This document shows, piece after piece, positions 1 through 8,560 of a DNA stretch of 20,633 bases. The notes under the pieces were generated by a model that was not told the origin of the DNA, did no database searches, and worked only from the letters and a program-made list of their open reading frames with translations. The translations under genes were made by a program, and so were the position numbers. The stretch is from Betaproteobacteria bacterium UBA6910. Its GTDB lineage: Bacteria > Pseudomonadota > Gammaproteobacteria > Burkholderiales > UBA6910. The stretch lies in contig DKBC01000355.1 in NCBI GenBank assembly GCA_002451065.1, positions 1 through 20,633 of the forward strand, written 5' to 3'. Position 1 is the stretch's first letter; every line of letters begins with the position of its first letter.

Positions 1-180
1 GGCCAACCCGAAGGCGCGCCGCAGGTGGCGATTGACTCGCACGGCGCCGGCATGCACCAACAGGTGATCATCTCGTCCGACGGCCTCGCCTCGCGCAAAG
101 CCGTCGGCGACGACAATAGCCCCGTGCGCTGGCTGGTCATCGGCGTGGTGGATGAGAAAGAGCCGGGGGTGCCGGTATGA
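1..180 (+). CDS. BMC vertex protein, EutN/CcmL family (C-terminal part)
   Basis: This open frame enters from the left edge and ends with TGA at 178-180, leaving the last 59 residues. They contain the sequence IDSHGAGMHQQVIISSDG followed by a strand reading VRWLVIGVVD. This is the typical end of the EutN/CcmL (BMC-P) fold, where the small-residue turn after the Asp lies at the pentamer pore and the last strand closes the barrel. Proteins of this family form pentamers that cap the vertices of polyhedral bacterial microcompartment shells. A second BMC-P gene follows 82 bases later, then a class II aldolase. Several BMC-P paralogues next to an aldolase is the arrangement known from the fucose/rhamnose-degrading compartments of Planctomycetes and Verrucomicrobia. 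The start codon lies outside the window. Confidence 0.8.
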   Translation, partial: GQPEGAPQVAIDSHGAGMHQQVIISSDGLASRKAVGDDNSPVRWLVIGVVDEKEPGVPV

Positions 181-183
181 ATT

Positions 184-253
184 GCCGCAAGAGAACGCAA
201 AGATCGCAAAGGCTGGGAACTCCTACTTTGTGTTCTCTGTGTTCTTTCGCGGC
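184..253. repeat. Intergenic inverted repeat (hairpin) between two BMC-P genes
   Basis: Two 28-base arms (184-211 and 226-253) are complementary at 22 of 28 positions around a 14-base loop. Each arm is itself a degenerate run of a short unit of the form AACGCAAAGA / ATCGCAAAG. It fills almost all of the 82-base gap between the two shell genes. Arms of this style are, from memory, common dispersed intergenic elements in Verrucomicrobia; that assignment is recollection and was not searched. It could act as a transcript stabiliser or attenuator between shell genes. Confidence 0.65.
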
Positions 254-262
254 CAAACAAAC

Positions 263-568
263 ATGAAACTTGGCGCAGTCATTGGTCGTGTGACGTTCAG
301 CAGGCTGGACCCGCAGTTGGTCGGCGGGCGGTTCCTGATCGTGAGCCCGTTCACGCGTGAGCATTACCAGCAGGGCAGCGAGACGCCGCCCGGCCTGAGT
401 GCAGACCCGAGCTTGGTTGTTTACGATGCGCTCGGCGGCGGCGTGGGGCAGACGATTGGATACGTGGAAGGCCGCGAGGCCGCGCAGCCGTTCGAGAAGT
501 CGCCGCCGATTGATGCGATCAATGCGGCGTTGGTGGACGAGATTTATTACAACCCATTTAAGTCATGA
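263..568 (+). CDS. BMC vertex protein, EutN/CcmL family
   Basis: This 101-residue protein begins MKLGAVIGRVTFSR, the usual first strand of EutN/CcmL proteins. It continues with GGRFLIVSPF, a LVVYDALGGGVGQTIGYVEG strand-turn-strand region, and an AINAALVDEIYY C-terminal helix. Length and layout match a single-domain BMC-P, which forms pentamers at the corners of a microcompartment shell. The frame is open further upstream, but those codons run through the inverted repeat, so the ATG at 263 is preferred. The stop overlaps the start of the aldolase in an ATGA arrangement (565-568), so the two are probably translationally coupled. The central loop (SETPPGLSADPSL) replaces the short pore loop of CcmL, as in divergent planctomycetal/verrucomicrobial paralogues. 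Confidence 0.85.
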   Translation: MKLGAVIGRVTFSRLDPQLVGGRFLIVSPFTREHYQQGSETPPGLSADPSLVVYDALGGGVGQTIGYVEGREAAQPFEKSPPIDAINAALVDEIYYNPFKS

Positions 569-1632
569 GCAAAGTTATCACAGCCCGGGACGTGGAAGAT
601 TTAATTCGCAGCGGCGGATCATTAAGCGCCATTCCCGGCGATGCCATCATCACCCCGTCCGCTCGCGATATGATCCGCGACTTGGAGAACAAGGCCGCGT
701 CCACCGGCGGACCCGCTGTTGCTGCCGCGCCTTCAGTTGCAATGTCCGGCAAAGCCACGCCGCCCGACAAACAGATTACTTCAAAGTCTTCGAAAGCTGA
801 GATGGAGGCATTTTTCAATTCCGCCTATGCGCACGGCTTGAAGGAGCAGATTTGCGAGATGGGCCGTCGCCTCTGGCAGCGCGCCTATGTGGACGGCAAC
901 GGCGGCAACATGGCCATTCGCGTCGGCGAAGACGTTGCCATCTGCACGCCCACACTTGTGAGCAAAGGCTCGCTCAAGCCGGAGGACATGTGCCTCGTGG
1001 ATTTCGAGGGCAATCAGCTTCTCGGCGCCAAGCGTCGCACGAGTGAAATTTTGATGCACCTGCAGATGATGAAGAAGCAGCCCAAGGCCATCGCCACCTG
1101 CCATTGTCATCCGCCTTACGCGACAGGTTTTGCCGTGGCTGGCATTTTGCCGCCGACCTGCATGATTCCCGAATACGAAGTGTTTGCGTCCGTGGCCATC
1201 GCGCCATATCGCACGCCGGGCACGCCGGAAATGGGGCAGCTCGTCGCCGAACTTGTGGACAAGCACAACACGATTCTCATGGCGAACCACGGCGTTGTGA
1301 CTTGGAGCCATAACAACATCGAGGAAGCCTACTGGCGGATGGAAATCATTGAGGCCTACTGCCGCACGTTGCTCGTCACCGCGCAACTTGGCAAGGTGCC
1401 GAACACCTTCACGCCCGATCAACTCAAGGATTTGCTCAAGATCAAGCAAAGCCTCGGCTACGTGGATCCGCGCTACGGCATGAAGGAATGTGAGCTCTGC
1501 GACAACGCCGAGTGGCGTCCGGGCGTCGCGTGTGCCATGCCGCCATCGGGGTCCACCGGCCCTAGCCCTGACCCCGAAGCTGAAAGATTGGTCCAGGCCA
1601 TCACAGACCAAATCCTTGCCAAAGGCGGGTGA
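565..1632 (+). CDS. Class II aldolase of a sugar-degrading microcompartment, with N- and C-terminal tails
   Basis: The 355-residue protein has a class II aldolase/adducin core at about residues 80-300. It includes GNGGNMAIRV (111-120), the metal-binding HCHPP (His180, His182) and NHGVV (His242). Family members cleave L-fuculose-1-phosphate or L-rhamnulose-1-phosphate to dihydroxyacetone phosphate and lactaldehyde; in this context the aldehyde would be released inside the shell. Two extensions stand out. Residues 1-40 carry a VEDLIRSGG...ITPSARD motif seen at the N-termini of several BMC-associated proteins, followed by an Ala/Ser/Pro-rich linker to about residue 75. The C-terminus has a Pro/Ser/Gly linker ending in the amphipathic helix ERLVQAITDQILAK, which looks like an encapsulation peptide. 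The gene overlaps the upstream shell gene by four bases. No BMC gene follows it. Confidence 0.85.
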   Translation: MSKVITARDVEDLIRSGGSLSAIPGDAIITPSARDMIRDLENKAASTGGPAVAAAPSVAMSGKATPPDKQITSKSSKAEMEAFFNSAYAHGLKEQICEMGRRLWQRAYVDGNGGNMAIRVGEDVAICTPTLVSKGSLKPEDMCLVDFEGNQLLGAKRRTSEILMHLQMMKKQPKAIATCHCHPPYATGFAVAGILPPTCMIPEYEVFASVAIAPYRTPGTPEMGQLVAELVDKHNTILMANHGVVTWSHNNIEEAYWRMEIIEAYCRTLLVTAQLGKVPNTFTPDQLKDLLKIKQSLGYVDPRYGMKECELCDNAEWRPGVACAMPPSGSTGPSPDPEAERLVQAITDQILAKGG

Positions 1633-1657
1633 TTGCTGGTAAAGCGGCGGGTGTCGC

Positions 1658-2332
1658 ATGCATCCGCTGAAACATTTGTTTGATCAGAATCGCGCCTGGG
1701 CGGATCGGATCCGGGCGAGAGAGCCGGATTTTTTTATCAATCTCTCCCGCCAGCAATCGCCGGAATATCTCTGGATCGGTTGCGCGGACAGCCGTGTGCC
1801 TGCGAATGAAATCGTCGGCCTGTTGCCCGGGGAAATATTCGTACACCGCAACGTCGCCAATGTCGTCATCCACGCCGATCTGAATTGCCTCTCCTGCATT
1901 CAATACGCCGTGGAAGTGCTACGCGTAAAACATATCATCGTCTGCGGCCATTATGGTTGCGGCGGCGTTGCGGCAGCGTTCGAGAATCTCAAACTCGGCC
2001 TCATTGACAACTGGCTGCGGCATGTGCAGGACGTGCACGCAAAATACGGCCCCGAGATCGCGGCCGGCAGCGAAGCCGGCGCGCGCATCGACCGCCTCTG
2101 CGAGCTCAACGTGATCGAGCAGGTGGTCAATGTCGCCCGCACCACGGTCATCCAGGACGCCTGGGCCAGGGACCAGCAACTGACCCTTCATGGCTGGGTT
2201 TACGGAATTCGTGACGGGCTGCTGCGGGACCTGGACATGGTGGTTTCATCGCCCCAGGAAGTGCTACCCAATTACCGTGATGTACTGGCGAAAACCGCCA
2301 GGAGCACGGGCCTCGCCCCGGAAGGCGATTGA
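1658..2332 (+). CDS. can: Beta-class carbonic anhydrase
   Basis: This 224-residue cytosolic enzyme interconverts CO2 and bicarbonate. The zinc-site residues of beta carbonic anhydrases are all visible: Cys42, Asp44 and Arg46 in GCADSRVPANE, and His98 and Cys101 in CGHYGCGG. The sequence HRNVANVV and the C-terminal GWVYGIRDGLLRDL are typical of the proteobacterial Can/YadF group. The gene starts 25 bases after the aldolase stop without a strong ribosome binding site, and is the first gene on the proteobacterial side of the window. Bicarbonate is the substrate of the biotin-dependent methylcrotonyl-CoA carboxylase encoded downstream, so supplying it is a reasonable but unproved role. Its base composition is somewhat lower in GC than the thiolase that follows. 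Confidence 0.93.
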   Translation: MHPLKHLFDQNRAWADRIRAREPDFFINLSRQQSPEYLWIGCADSRVPANEIVGLLPGEIFVHRNVANVVIHADLNCLSCIQYAVEVLRVKHIIVCGHYGCGGVAAAFENLKLGLIDNWLRHVQDVHAKYGPEIAAGSEAGARIDRLCELNVIEQVVNVARTTVIQDAWARDQQLTLHGWVYGIRDGLLRDLDMVVSSPQEVLPNYRDVLAKTARSTGLAPEGD

Positions 2333-2363
2333 GGGCGCGGCCCAGCGCCAACAGGAGGGAAAG

Positions 2364-3545
<1,182 letters not shown>

Positions 3546-3588
3546 CGGCTCATCCGATATTCGATCTTCCTCTGGAGGGAACACGCGC

Positions 3589-3777
3589 ATGAAAGTCGAA
3601 GTCACGGGATTCTGGGGGCTGGTGCATCTCGCGATTGCGGTGTGGGCGATCATAAGTATCGTCCAAAGCAACGTCACCACCGGGAAGAAGGTTGCCTGGT
3701 CACTGCTGGTACTGGTGCTTCCCGTGCTGGGACTCATCATCTGGTTCCTGGCCGGCCCGCGGGCTAACAGGAACTGA
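3589..3777 (+). CDS. Small membrane protein, PLDc_N (phospholipase D N-terminal) type
   Basis: The 62-residue product has two hydrophobic segments (about residues 9-25 and 36-55) separated by a short polar stretch containing VTTGKKVAW, and ends GLIIWFLAGPRANRN. The pattern of helix, small basic loop, helix with PVLGLIIWF..GPR is that of the PLDc_N family (found alone or ahead of cardiolipin-synthase-like domains). No catalytic domain follows here, so this is the stand-alone form of unknown function. The ATG at 3589 is preceded by GGAGGGA. It lies 43 bases after the thiolase and just ahead of a secreted hypothetical protein. Confidence 0.8.
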   Translation: MKVEVTGFWGLVHLAIAVWAIISIVQSNVTTGKKVAWSLLVLVLPVLGLIIWFLAGPRANRN

Positions 3778-3782
3778 ACGAC

Positions 3783-4157
3783 GTGCCAGGGATACCTCCC
3801 CAAGTGCCTCAGCAAGTCGGAACGTCCGGACTTCGGATCCTGCTCTTGATTGCGGCGGCATTGCTCCCGCTGCCGACATGCGCGCAGGACGCCCAGGATC
3901 CCCGCGCCTATGTGGAATTCGTGACGGACAACGATGCCAACTGCGTGCGCTGGGAGGGGCAGATGATCCTGGTGCGCAGCACCCACCCCACCCGGACCAT
4001 CAAGGTCTGGCTGGAGCGCCACTTCATGGACAAGCCGACCGGAGACCGCTCCCGCTCTGAACTTCAGCCCAAGGGCGAGCCGGAAAAGCTCGGCTGCTCG
4101 CGACTGATTTATGGAGTCCAGGAGTGGCGCATCGTGAAGGCCGAGTTCCTCAACTGA
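3783..4157 (+). CDS. Secreted hypothetical protein
   Basis: I do not recognise this 124-residue protein. It begins with GTG at 3783, five bases after the previous stop, with AGGA about eleven bases upstream; the in-frame GTG seven codons later is an alternative start nearer the signal sequence. Residues 17-35 form a signal peptide (RILLLIAAALLPLPTCAQ) with a likely signal peptidase I site after Cys-Ala. A lipoprotein is less likely because the residues before the Cys do not fit a lipobox. The mature part is polar, with YVEFVTDNDANCVRWEGQ and ending VQEWRIVKAEFLN; it has two cysteines (NANC-type and LGCSRL) that could form a disulfide. It is probably periplasmic and co-transcribed with the gene before it. 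Confidence 0.65.
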   Translation: MPGIPPQVPQQVGTSGLRILLLIAAALLPLPTCAQDAQDPRAYVEFVTDNDANCVRWEGQMILVRSTHPTRTIKVWLERHFMDKPTGDRSRSELQPKGEPEKLGCSRLIYGVQEWRIVKAEFLN

Positions 4158-4171
4158 GCCGAGGCGCGTCG

Positions 4172-5308
4172 ATGATCCTCACCCAGGAGCAGGAGATGAT
4201 CCGGGATTCCGTGCGGGATTTTGCCAGGGAGCGCCTGGCGCCCTTCGCCGCCGAATGGGACCGCAACCATGCTTTTCCGCGGGAAGCGGTGCGGGAGATG
4301 GCGCAACTCGGCCTGCTGGGGATGCTGGTCCCGGAGGAGTGGGGCGGGTCCGGCGCCGACTTCGTCTCCTTCGCCCTCGCCATCGAGGAAATCGCCGCCG
4401 GCGACGGGGCCTGTTCCACCATCCTGAGCGTCAACAACTCCCTGGTGTGCGGGATTCTGCTCAAATACGGGAGCGACCACCAGAAGCAGCGTTTCCTCAT
4501 ACCCCTGGCCCGGGGGGAGTTGCTCGGCGCCTTCGCCCTCACCGAGCCCCAGGTGGGATCGGATGCCGCCGCCCTCGCCACCCGCGCCGTGCGTGACGGC
4601 AACGCCTATATCCTGAACGGAGTGAAGCAGTTCATCACCTCCGGCAAGCACGGAGACGTTGCCATCGTGTTCGCGGTCACCGACAAGGGCGCCGGGAAGC
4701 ATGGCATTTCGGCCTTCCTCGTGCCCGTCACCACGCCCGGCTATATCGTGGCCCGGATCGAGGACAAGCTCGGGCAGCGGGCGTCGGACACGGCCCAGAT
4801 CGTGCTCGAGGACTGCCGCATCCCGGAAGATCATCGCATCGGTCGGGAGGGCGAGGGCTATCGCATCGCCCTCGCCAACCTGGAATCCGGGCGCATCGGC
4901 GTCGGCGCCCAGTCCGTAGGCATGGCCCGCGCCGCCTACGAGGCCGCCCTGCGCTACGCCAGGGAGCGCATCGCCTTCGGCAAGCCGGTTTTCGAACACC
5001 AGGCCGTCAACTTCCGCCTCGCCGACATGGCAACCCGGATCGAGGTCGCGCGCCAGATGGTGCTGCACGCGGCGGCCCTCAAGGACGCGGGCAAGCCCTG
5101 CCTCAAGGAAGCCTGCATGGCGAAGCTGTTCGCGTCCGAGACGGCGGAGGAGGTCTGCTCGGACGCGATCCAGATCCACGGCGGCTATGGCTATGTCGCG
5201 GATTTCCCGGTGGAGCGCATCTACCGTGACGTGCGGGTGTGCCAGATCTACGAGGGCACCAGCGACATCCAGCGCCTGGTCATCGGCCGGGAAATCGCCG
5301 GCGACTGA
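4172..5308 (+). CDS. Acyl-CoA dehydrogenase
   Basis: This 378-residue flavoenzyme of the short/medium-chain acyl-CoA dehydrogenase family introduces a trans-2,3 double bond into an acyl-CoA and passes electrons to ETF. Visible are the N-terminal helical domain ([10 protein letters not shown]), the FAD/substrate loop [15 protein letters not shown], the C-terminal [12 protein letters not shown] and [10 protein letters not shown], and the catalytic base Glu361 in IYEGTSDIQ. The base at this site argues against a classical isovaleryl-CoA dehydrogenase, where it lies about 110 residues earlier and bacterial members tend to read GAGTSEI here. Substrate is therefore uncertain: a short branched or straight acyl-CoA is likely given the leucine-catabolic neighbours. 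The start at 4172 gives the usual [12 protein letters not shown] opening. Confidence 0.9.
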   Translation: MILTQEQEMIRDSVRDFARERLAPFAAEWDRNHAFPREAVREMAQLGLLGMLVPEEWGGSGADFVSFALAIEEIAAGDGACSTILSVNNSLVCGILLKYGSDHQKQRFLIPLARGELLGAFALTEPQVGSDAAALATRAVRDGNAYILNGVKQFITSGKHGDVAIVFAVTDKGAGKHGISAFLVPVTTPGYIVARIEDKLGQRASDTAQIVLEDCRIPEDHRIGREGEGYRIALANLESGRIGVGAQSVGMARAAYEAALRYARERIAFGKPVFEHQAVNFRLADMATRIEVARQMVLHAAALKDAGKPCLKEACMAKLFASETAEEVCSDAIQIHGGYGYVADFPVERIYRDVRVCQIYEGTSDIQRLVIGREIAGD

Positions 5309-5316
5309 GGCAATCC

Positions 5317-5919
5317 ATGGCCGCGCCGATCGAGTTCTATTTCGATTTCTCGTCGCCCTACGGCTACTTGGGCTCGACCCGGATCGAGGCCCTGGCAGCG
5401 AAGTTCGGGCGGGAGACGACCTGGCGCCCGATCCTGCTCGGGCTCGTATTCCAGGTGACGGGGGGGCGGCCGCTGCCCGAGCTTCCGCTGAAGGGCGAAT
5501 ACGCCCGGCGGGACATGGCACGCTTCGCCCGATTATGGAACGTTCCTTTCCGGGAACCCAGCAAGTTCCCGATCCCAACCCAGGCACCGGCGCGGGCTTA
5601 CTACTGGATCGCGGACCGGGATCCCGCCCTCGCCAAACGCCTGGCCCAGGCGCTATACCGGGCCTACATGGCGGAGGACCGGGACATTTCGAGCCCCGAT
5701 ATCACGGCCGAGGTGGCGGCAGAGGTGGGCGTGGACCGTGGAGCCGTGCGCGCCGCCCTCGCCGATCCGGCGGTCAAAGCGCGCCCCCGGGCGGAGACCG
5801 GCCTGGCCCTGGAGAAGGGCGTGATCGGCTCGCCGTTCGTGATCCTGGACGGGGAGCCCTTCTGGGGCGCCGACCGGTTCGATCAGGTGGAGCGCTGGCT
5901 CGCCACCGGAGGCTGGTAA
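5317..5919 (+). CDS. 2-hydroxychromene-2-carboxylate isomerase / DsbA-fold family protein
   Basis: The 200-residue protein has the kappa-class glutathione-transferase-like fold with an inserted helical domain. Its opening [14 protein letters not shown] contains the serine (Ser13) that binds glutathione and aids catalysis in the HCCA isomerase NahD; cysteine is absent there, so it is not a disulfide oxidoreductase. The C-terminal [20 protein letters not shown] is also characteristic. The ATG at 5317 follows the dehydrogenase stop by eight bases. The stop overlaps the start of liuB in TAATG (5917-5921), so the two are tightly coupled. NahD acts in naphthalene degradation, but no such genes are seen, so the substrate is probably different. 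Confidence 0.85.
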   Translation: MAAPIEFYFDFSSPYGYLGSTRIEALAAKFGRETTWRPILLGLVFQVTGGRPLPELPLKGEYARRDMARFARLWNVPFREPSKFPIPTQAPARAYYWIADRDPALAKRLAQALYRAYMAEDRDISSPDITAEVAAEVGVDRGAVRAALADPAVKARPRAETGLALEKGVIGSPFVILDGEPFWGADRFDQVERWLATGGW

Positions 5920-7526
5920 TGCACGTCATCCAAAGCAAGATCAACCCCCGCTCCGACGAGTTCCGCAGCAACGCGGAGGCCACGGCGGCCCTGGTCTCGG
6001 ATCTGCGCAACAAGGTGGAAACGGTCAAACGGGGAGGCGGCGAGGCAGCCCGCGCCCGGCATCTGGAGCGCGGCAAGCTGCTGCCCCGGGAGCGGATCCG
6101 GGTGCTGCTGGACGTGGGTTCGCCGTTCCTGGAACTGTCCCAGCTCGCGGCCTGGGACCTGTACGAAAACCAGGTACCCTGCGCCGGCATCATCGCCGGC
6201 ATCGGGCGCATCAACGGCCAGGAATGCATGGTGGTGGCCAACGACGCCACGGTGAAAGGGGGCACCTACTTCCCCATGACGGTGAAGAAGCACCTGCGGG
6301 CCCAGGAGATCGCATGGCAGAACAACCTCCCCTGTGTCTACCTCGTGGACTCGGGGGGCGCCAACCTGCCGAGCCAGGACGAGGTATTTCCGGACCGGGA
6401 CCATTTCGGCCGCATTTTCTATAACCAGGCCAACATGTCCGCGGCCGGGATTCCCCAGGTGGCGGTAGTGATGGGCTCCTGCACCGCCGGCGGGGCCTAT
6501 GTCCCGGCCATGTCCGACGAGAGCATCATCGTGAAGGGCCAGGGCACCATCTTCCTCGGGGGGCCGCCCCTGGTGCGGGCGGCAACCGGCGAGATCGTCT
6601 CCGCCGAGGACCTAGGGGGCGCCGACGTGCACGCCCGGGTGTCCGGCGTGGCCGACCACTATGCGGTGAACGACGCCCATGCCCTGGGCCTAGCGCGCCG
6701 GGCCATCGCCAACCTGAACCGTCGCAAGCAGATCGGCCTCGCCCTACGGCAGCCGGCTCCGCCTCTGCACGACCCCCAGGAACTCCACGGCGTCATCCCC
6801 CTGGATCCCCGCAAGCCCTTTGACGTGCGTGAAGTCATTGCGCGCATCGTGGATGGGAGCGAGTTGGACGAGTTCAAGAGCCTTTATGGTTCGACCCTGG
6901 TCACCGGTTTCGCCCATATTTTCGGCTACCCGGTCGGCATCCTGGCCAATAACGGTATCCTGTTCTCGGAGTCCGCGCTCAAGGGCGCGCATTTCGTGGA
7001 GCTTTGCAGCCAGCGCGGCATTCCCCTGGTATTCCTGCAGAACATCACCGGCTTCATGGTGGGCAGAAAGTACGAGGCGGGCGGAATCGCCAAGGACGGC
7101 GCCAAGATGGTGACGGCCGTGGCCTGCGCCAAGGTGCCCAAGCTCACGGTCGTCATCGGCGGCAGCTTCGGCGCCGGCAACTACGCCATGTGCGGCCGCG
7201 CTTACGGTCCGCGCTTCCTGTGGATGTGGCCCAATGCACGCATCTCGGTGATGGGCGGGGACCAGGCCGCCAGCGTCCTGGCCCAGGTCAAGCGCGAGGC
7301 CATGGAGAAAGCCGGCAAGGCGTGGAGCGCCGACGAGGAAGCGGGGTTTACGGCGCCCATTCGCCGGCAGTATGAGGTCCAGGGCCATCCCTATTACGCG
7401 AGCGCGCGGCTTTGGGACGACGGCGTGATCGACCCGGCGGAGACGCGCATGGTGCTCGGGCTCGGCCTCTCGGCTTCGCTGAACCAGCCGGTCGCGAACA
7501 CCACCTTCGGCGTGTTCCGCATGTGA
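5919..7526 (+). CDS. liuB: 3-methylcrotonyl-CoA carboxylase, beta (carboxyltransferase) subunit
   Basis: The 535-residue product is the carboxyltransferase subunit that moves the carboxyl group from biotin to 3-methylcrotonyl-CoA, forming 3-methylglutaconyl-CoA in leucine breakdown. Length equals that of typical MCC-beta. The sequence [20 protein letters not shown] and the region [15 protein letters not shown] are characteristic of MCC rather than propionyl-CoA carboxylase. The second carboxyltransferase half contains [20 protein letters not shown] and [18 protein letters not shown]. The ATG at 5919 overlaps the stop of the previous gene. The frame stays open upstream of it, but only as a GC-rich shadow of the isomerase. 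The biotin-bearing partner is liuD at 8561. Confidence 0.94.
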   Translation: MHVIQSKINPRSDEFRSNAEATAALVSDLRNKVETVKRGGGEAARARHLERGKLLPRERIRVLLDVGSPFLELSQLAAWDLYENQVPCAGIIAGIGRINGQECMVVANDATVKGGTYFPMTVKKHLRAQEIAWQNNLPCVYLVDSGGANLPSQDEVFPDRDHFGRIFYNQANMSAAGIPQVAVVMGSCTAGGAYVPAMSDESIIVKGQGTIFLGGPPLVRAATGEIVSAEDLGGADVHARVSGVADHYAVNDAHALGLARRAIANLNRRKQIGLALRQPAPPLHDPQELHGVIPLDPRKPFDVREVIARIVDGSELDEFKSLYGSTLVTGFAHIFGYPVGILANNGILFSESALKGAHFVELCSQRGIPLVFLQNITGFMVGRKYEAGGIAKDGAKMVTAVACAKVPKLTVVIGGSFGAGNYAMCGRAYGPRFLWMWPNARISVMGGDQAASVLAQVKREAMEKAGKAWSADEEAGFTAPIRRQYEVQGHPYYASARLWDDGVIDPAETRMVLGLGLSASLNQPVANTTFGVFRM

Positions 7527-7549
7527 CGGTTTCATCGAGGAATTGAAGC

Positions 7550-8410
7550 ATGGCTCTCAATACCGGTTCCCTCAAGGAACCTTCGATCCTGGTGCAGGTT
7601 GCGGAAGACGGCGTCGCCGCCCTCACCCTGAGCCGTCCCGAGCTGCACAACGCCTTCGACGACGAGTTGATCTCGGGTCTCACCCAGGCCTTGCGCGCCC
7701 TGGAGAGAAACGACTCCGTGCGCGTGGTGGTGCTCGCGGCCCAGGGCAAGAGCTTTTCCGCCGGTGCCGACCTGAACTGGATGAAGCGGATGGCCGGGTA
7801 CTCCCGTCGCAGGAACTTTCAGGATGCCCTGGGCCTCGGGGAACTGATGCGCACCCTCCACGGGCTGGGCAAGCCCACCATCGCCCGGGTGCAGGGCGCT
7901 GCCTACGGCGGAGGCGTTGGGCTGGTGGCCGCCTGCGACATCGCCATCGCGACCCGGGAGGCCACTTTTGCGCTATCCGAGGTGCGCCTGGGATTGGTGC
8001 CGGCCGTGATCAGCCCCTACGTCATCGCCGCCATGGGCGAGCGCATGGCCACCCGTTATTTCCTCACTGGCGAGCGCTTCGACGCGACCCAAGCCCTGAG
8101 CCTGGGACTGGTGCACGACGTGTGTGAGGCCCAGGAACTGGACGACCATGTGCGGGCGGCCGTGGCCCAGATCCTGCTCGGAGGTCCCGCTGCCCTGGCC
8201 GCCGCCAAACGCCTGGTGCGGGACGTTGCGCGCCGTCCTCTGGACGAAGATCTGGTTCGAGAAACGGCCGACCTCATCGCCCAACTGCGCACCTCCCGGG
8301 AGGGAAAAGAAGGAATCAGCGCGTTCCTGGAAAAACGCAGCCCGCGCTGGGCGCAGGGCCCGAAGGCGAGCCCGCCCAGGAAGGCTAGGCCGCGCAAGGC
8401 AAAATCTTGA
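7550..8410 (+). CDS. liuC: Methylglutaconyl-CoA hydratase (enoyl-CoA hydratase family)
   Basis: The 286-residue crotonase-fold protein probably hydrates 3-methylglutaconyl-CoA to HMG-CoA, inferred from its place between liuB and liuD. The oxyanion-hole segments are visible as FSAGADLNWM (69-78) and AAYGGGVGLVAACD (117-130). The SEVRLGLVPAVISPYV stretch holds the catalytic glutamate position (about Glu144). The start follows liuB by 23 bases. An odd point is the C-terminus: after SPRWA, where related proteins normally end, there is an additional lysine/arginine/proline-rich tail of about 18 residues (269-286). It is encoded by DNA that continues into an irregular GC-rich spacer, so this tail may come from a small insertion or loss of the original stop codon. 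Confidence 0.92.
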   Translation: MALNTGSLKEPSILVQVAEDGVAALTLSRPELHNAFDDELISGLTQALRALERNDSVRVVVLAAQGKSFSAGADLNWMKRMAGYSRRRNFQDALGLGELMRTLHGLGKPTIARVQGAAYGGGVGLVAACDIAIATREATFALSEVRLGLVPAVISPYVIAAMGERMATRYFLTGERFDATQALSLGLVHDVCEAQELDDHVRAAVAQILLGGPAALAAAKRLVRDVARRPLDEDLVRETADLIAQLRTSREGKEGISAFLEKRSPRWAQGPKASPPRKARPRKAKS

Positions 8411-8560
8411 AGCGCAGCGGACGCGAGGAACCCAGAAGTAGCCGGGACTGGGAACTCCGGGACCCTGCTGAGCGCCGCATCGCGAACCCTGGCGGATGAA
8501 TGACGGCGTGTTTGCTGCTGGGTGTCTGTCGCGACCTCTGCATCGAAGAAATAAACGGCC

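Noticed and set aside
4109-5587. Minus-strand open frame of 492 codons opposite the acyl-CoA dehydrogenase
   Set aside because: Shadow of the dehydrogenase and isomerase; low-complexity translation without recognisable motifs.
5187-5918. Upstream extension of liuB by 244 codons
   Set aside because: The extension overlaps the isomerase in another frame and has no homology-like pattern; the ATG at 5919 gives the normal MCC-beta length.
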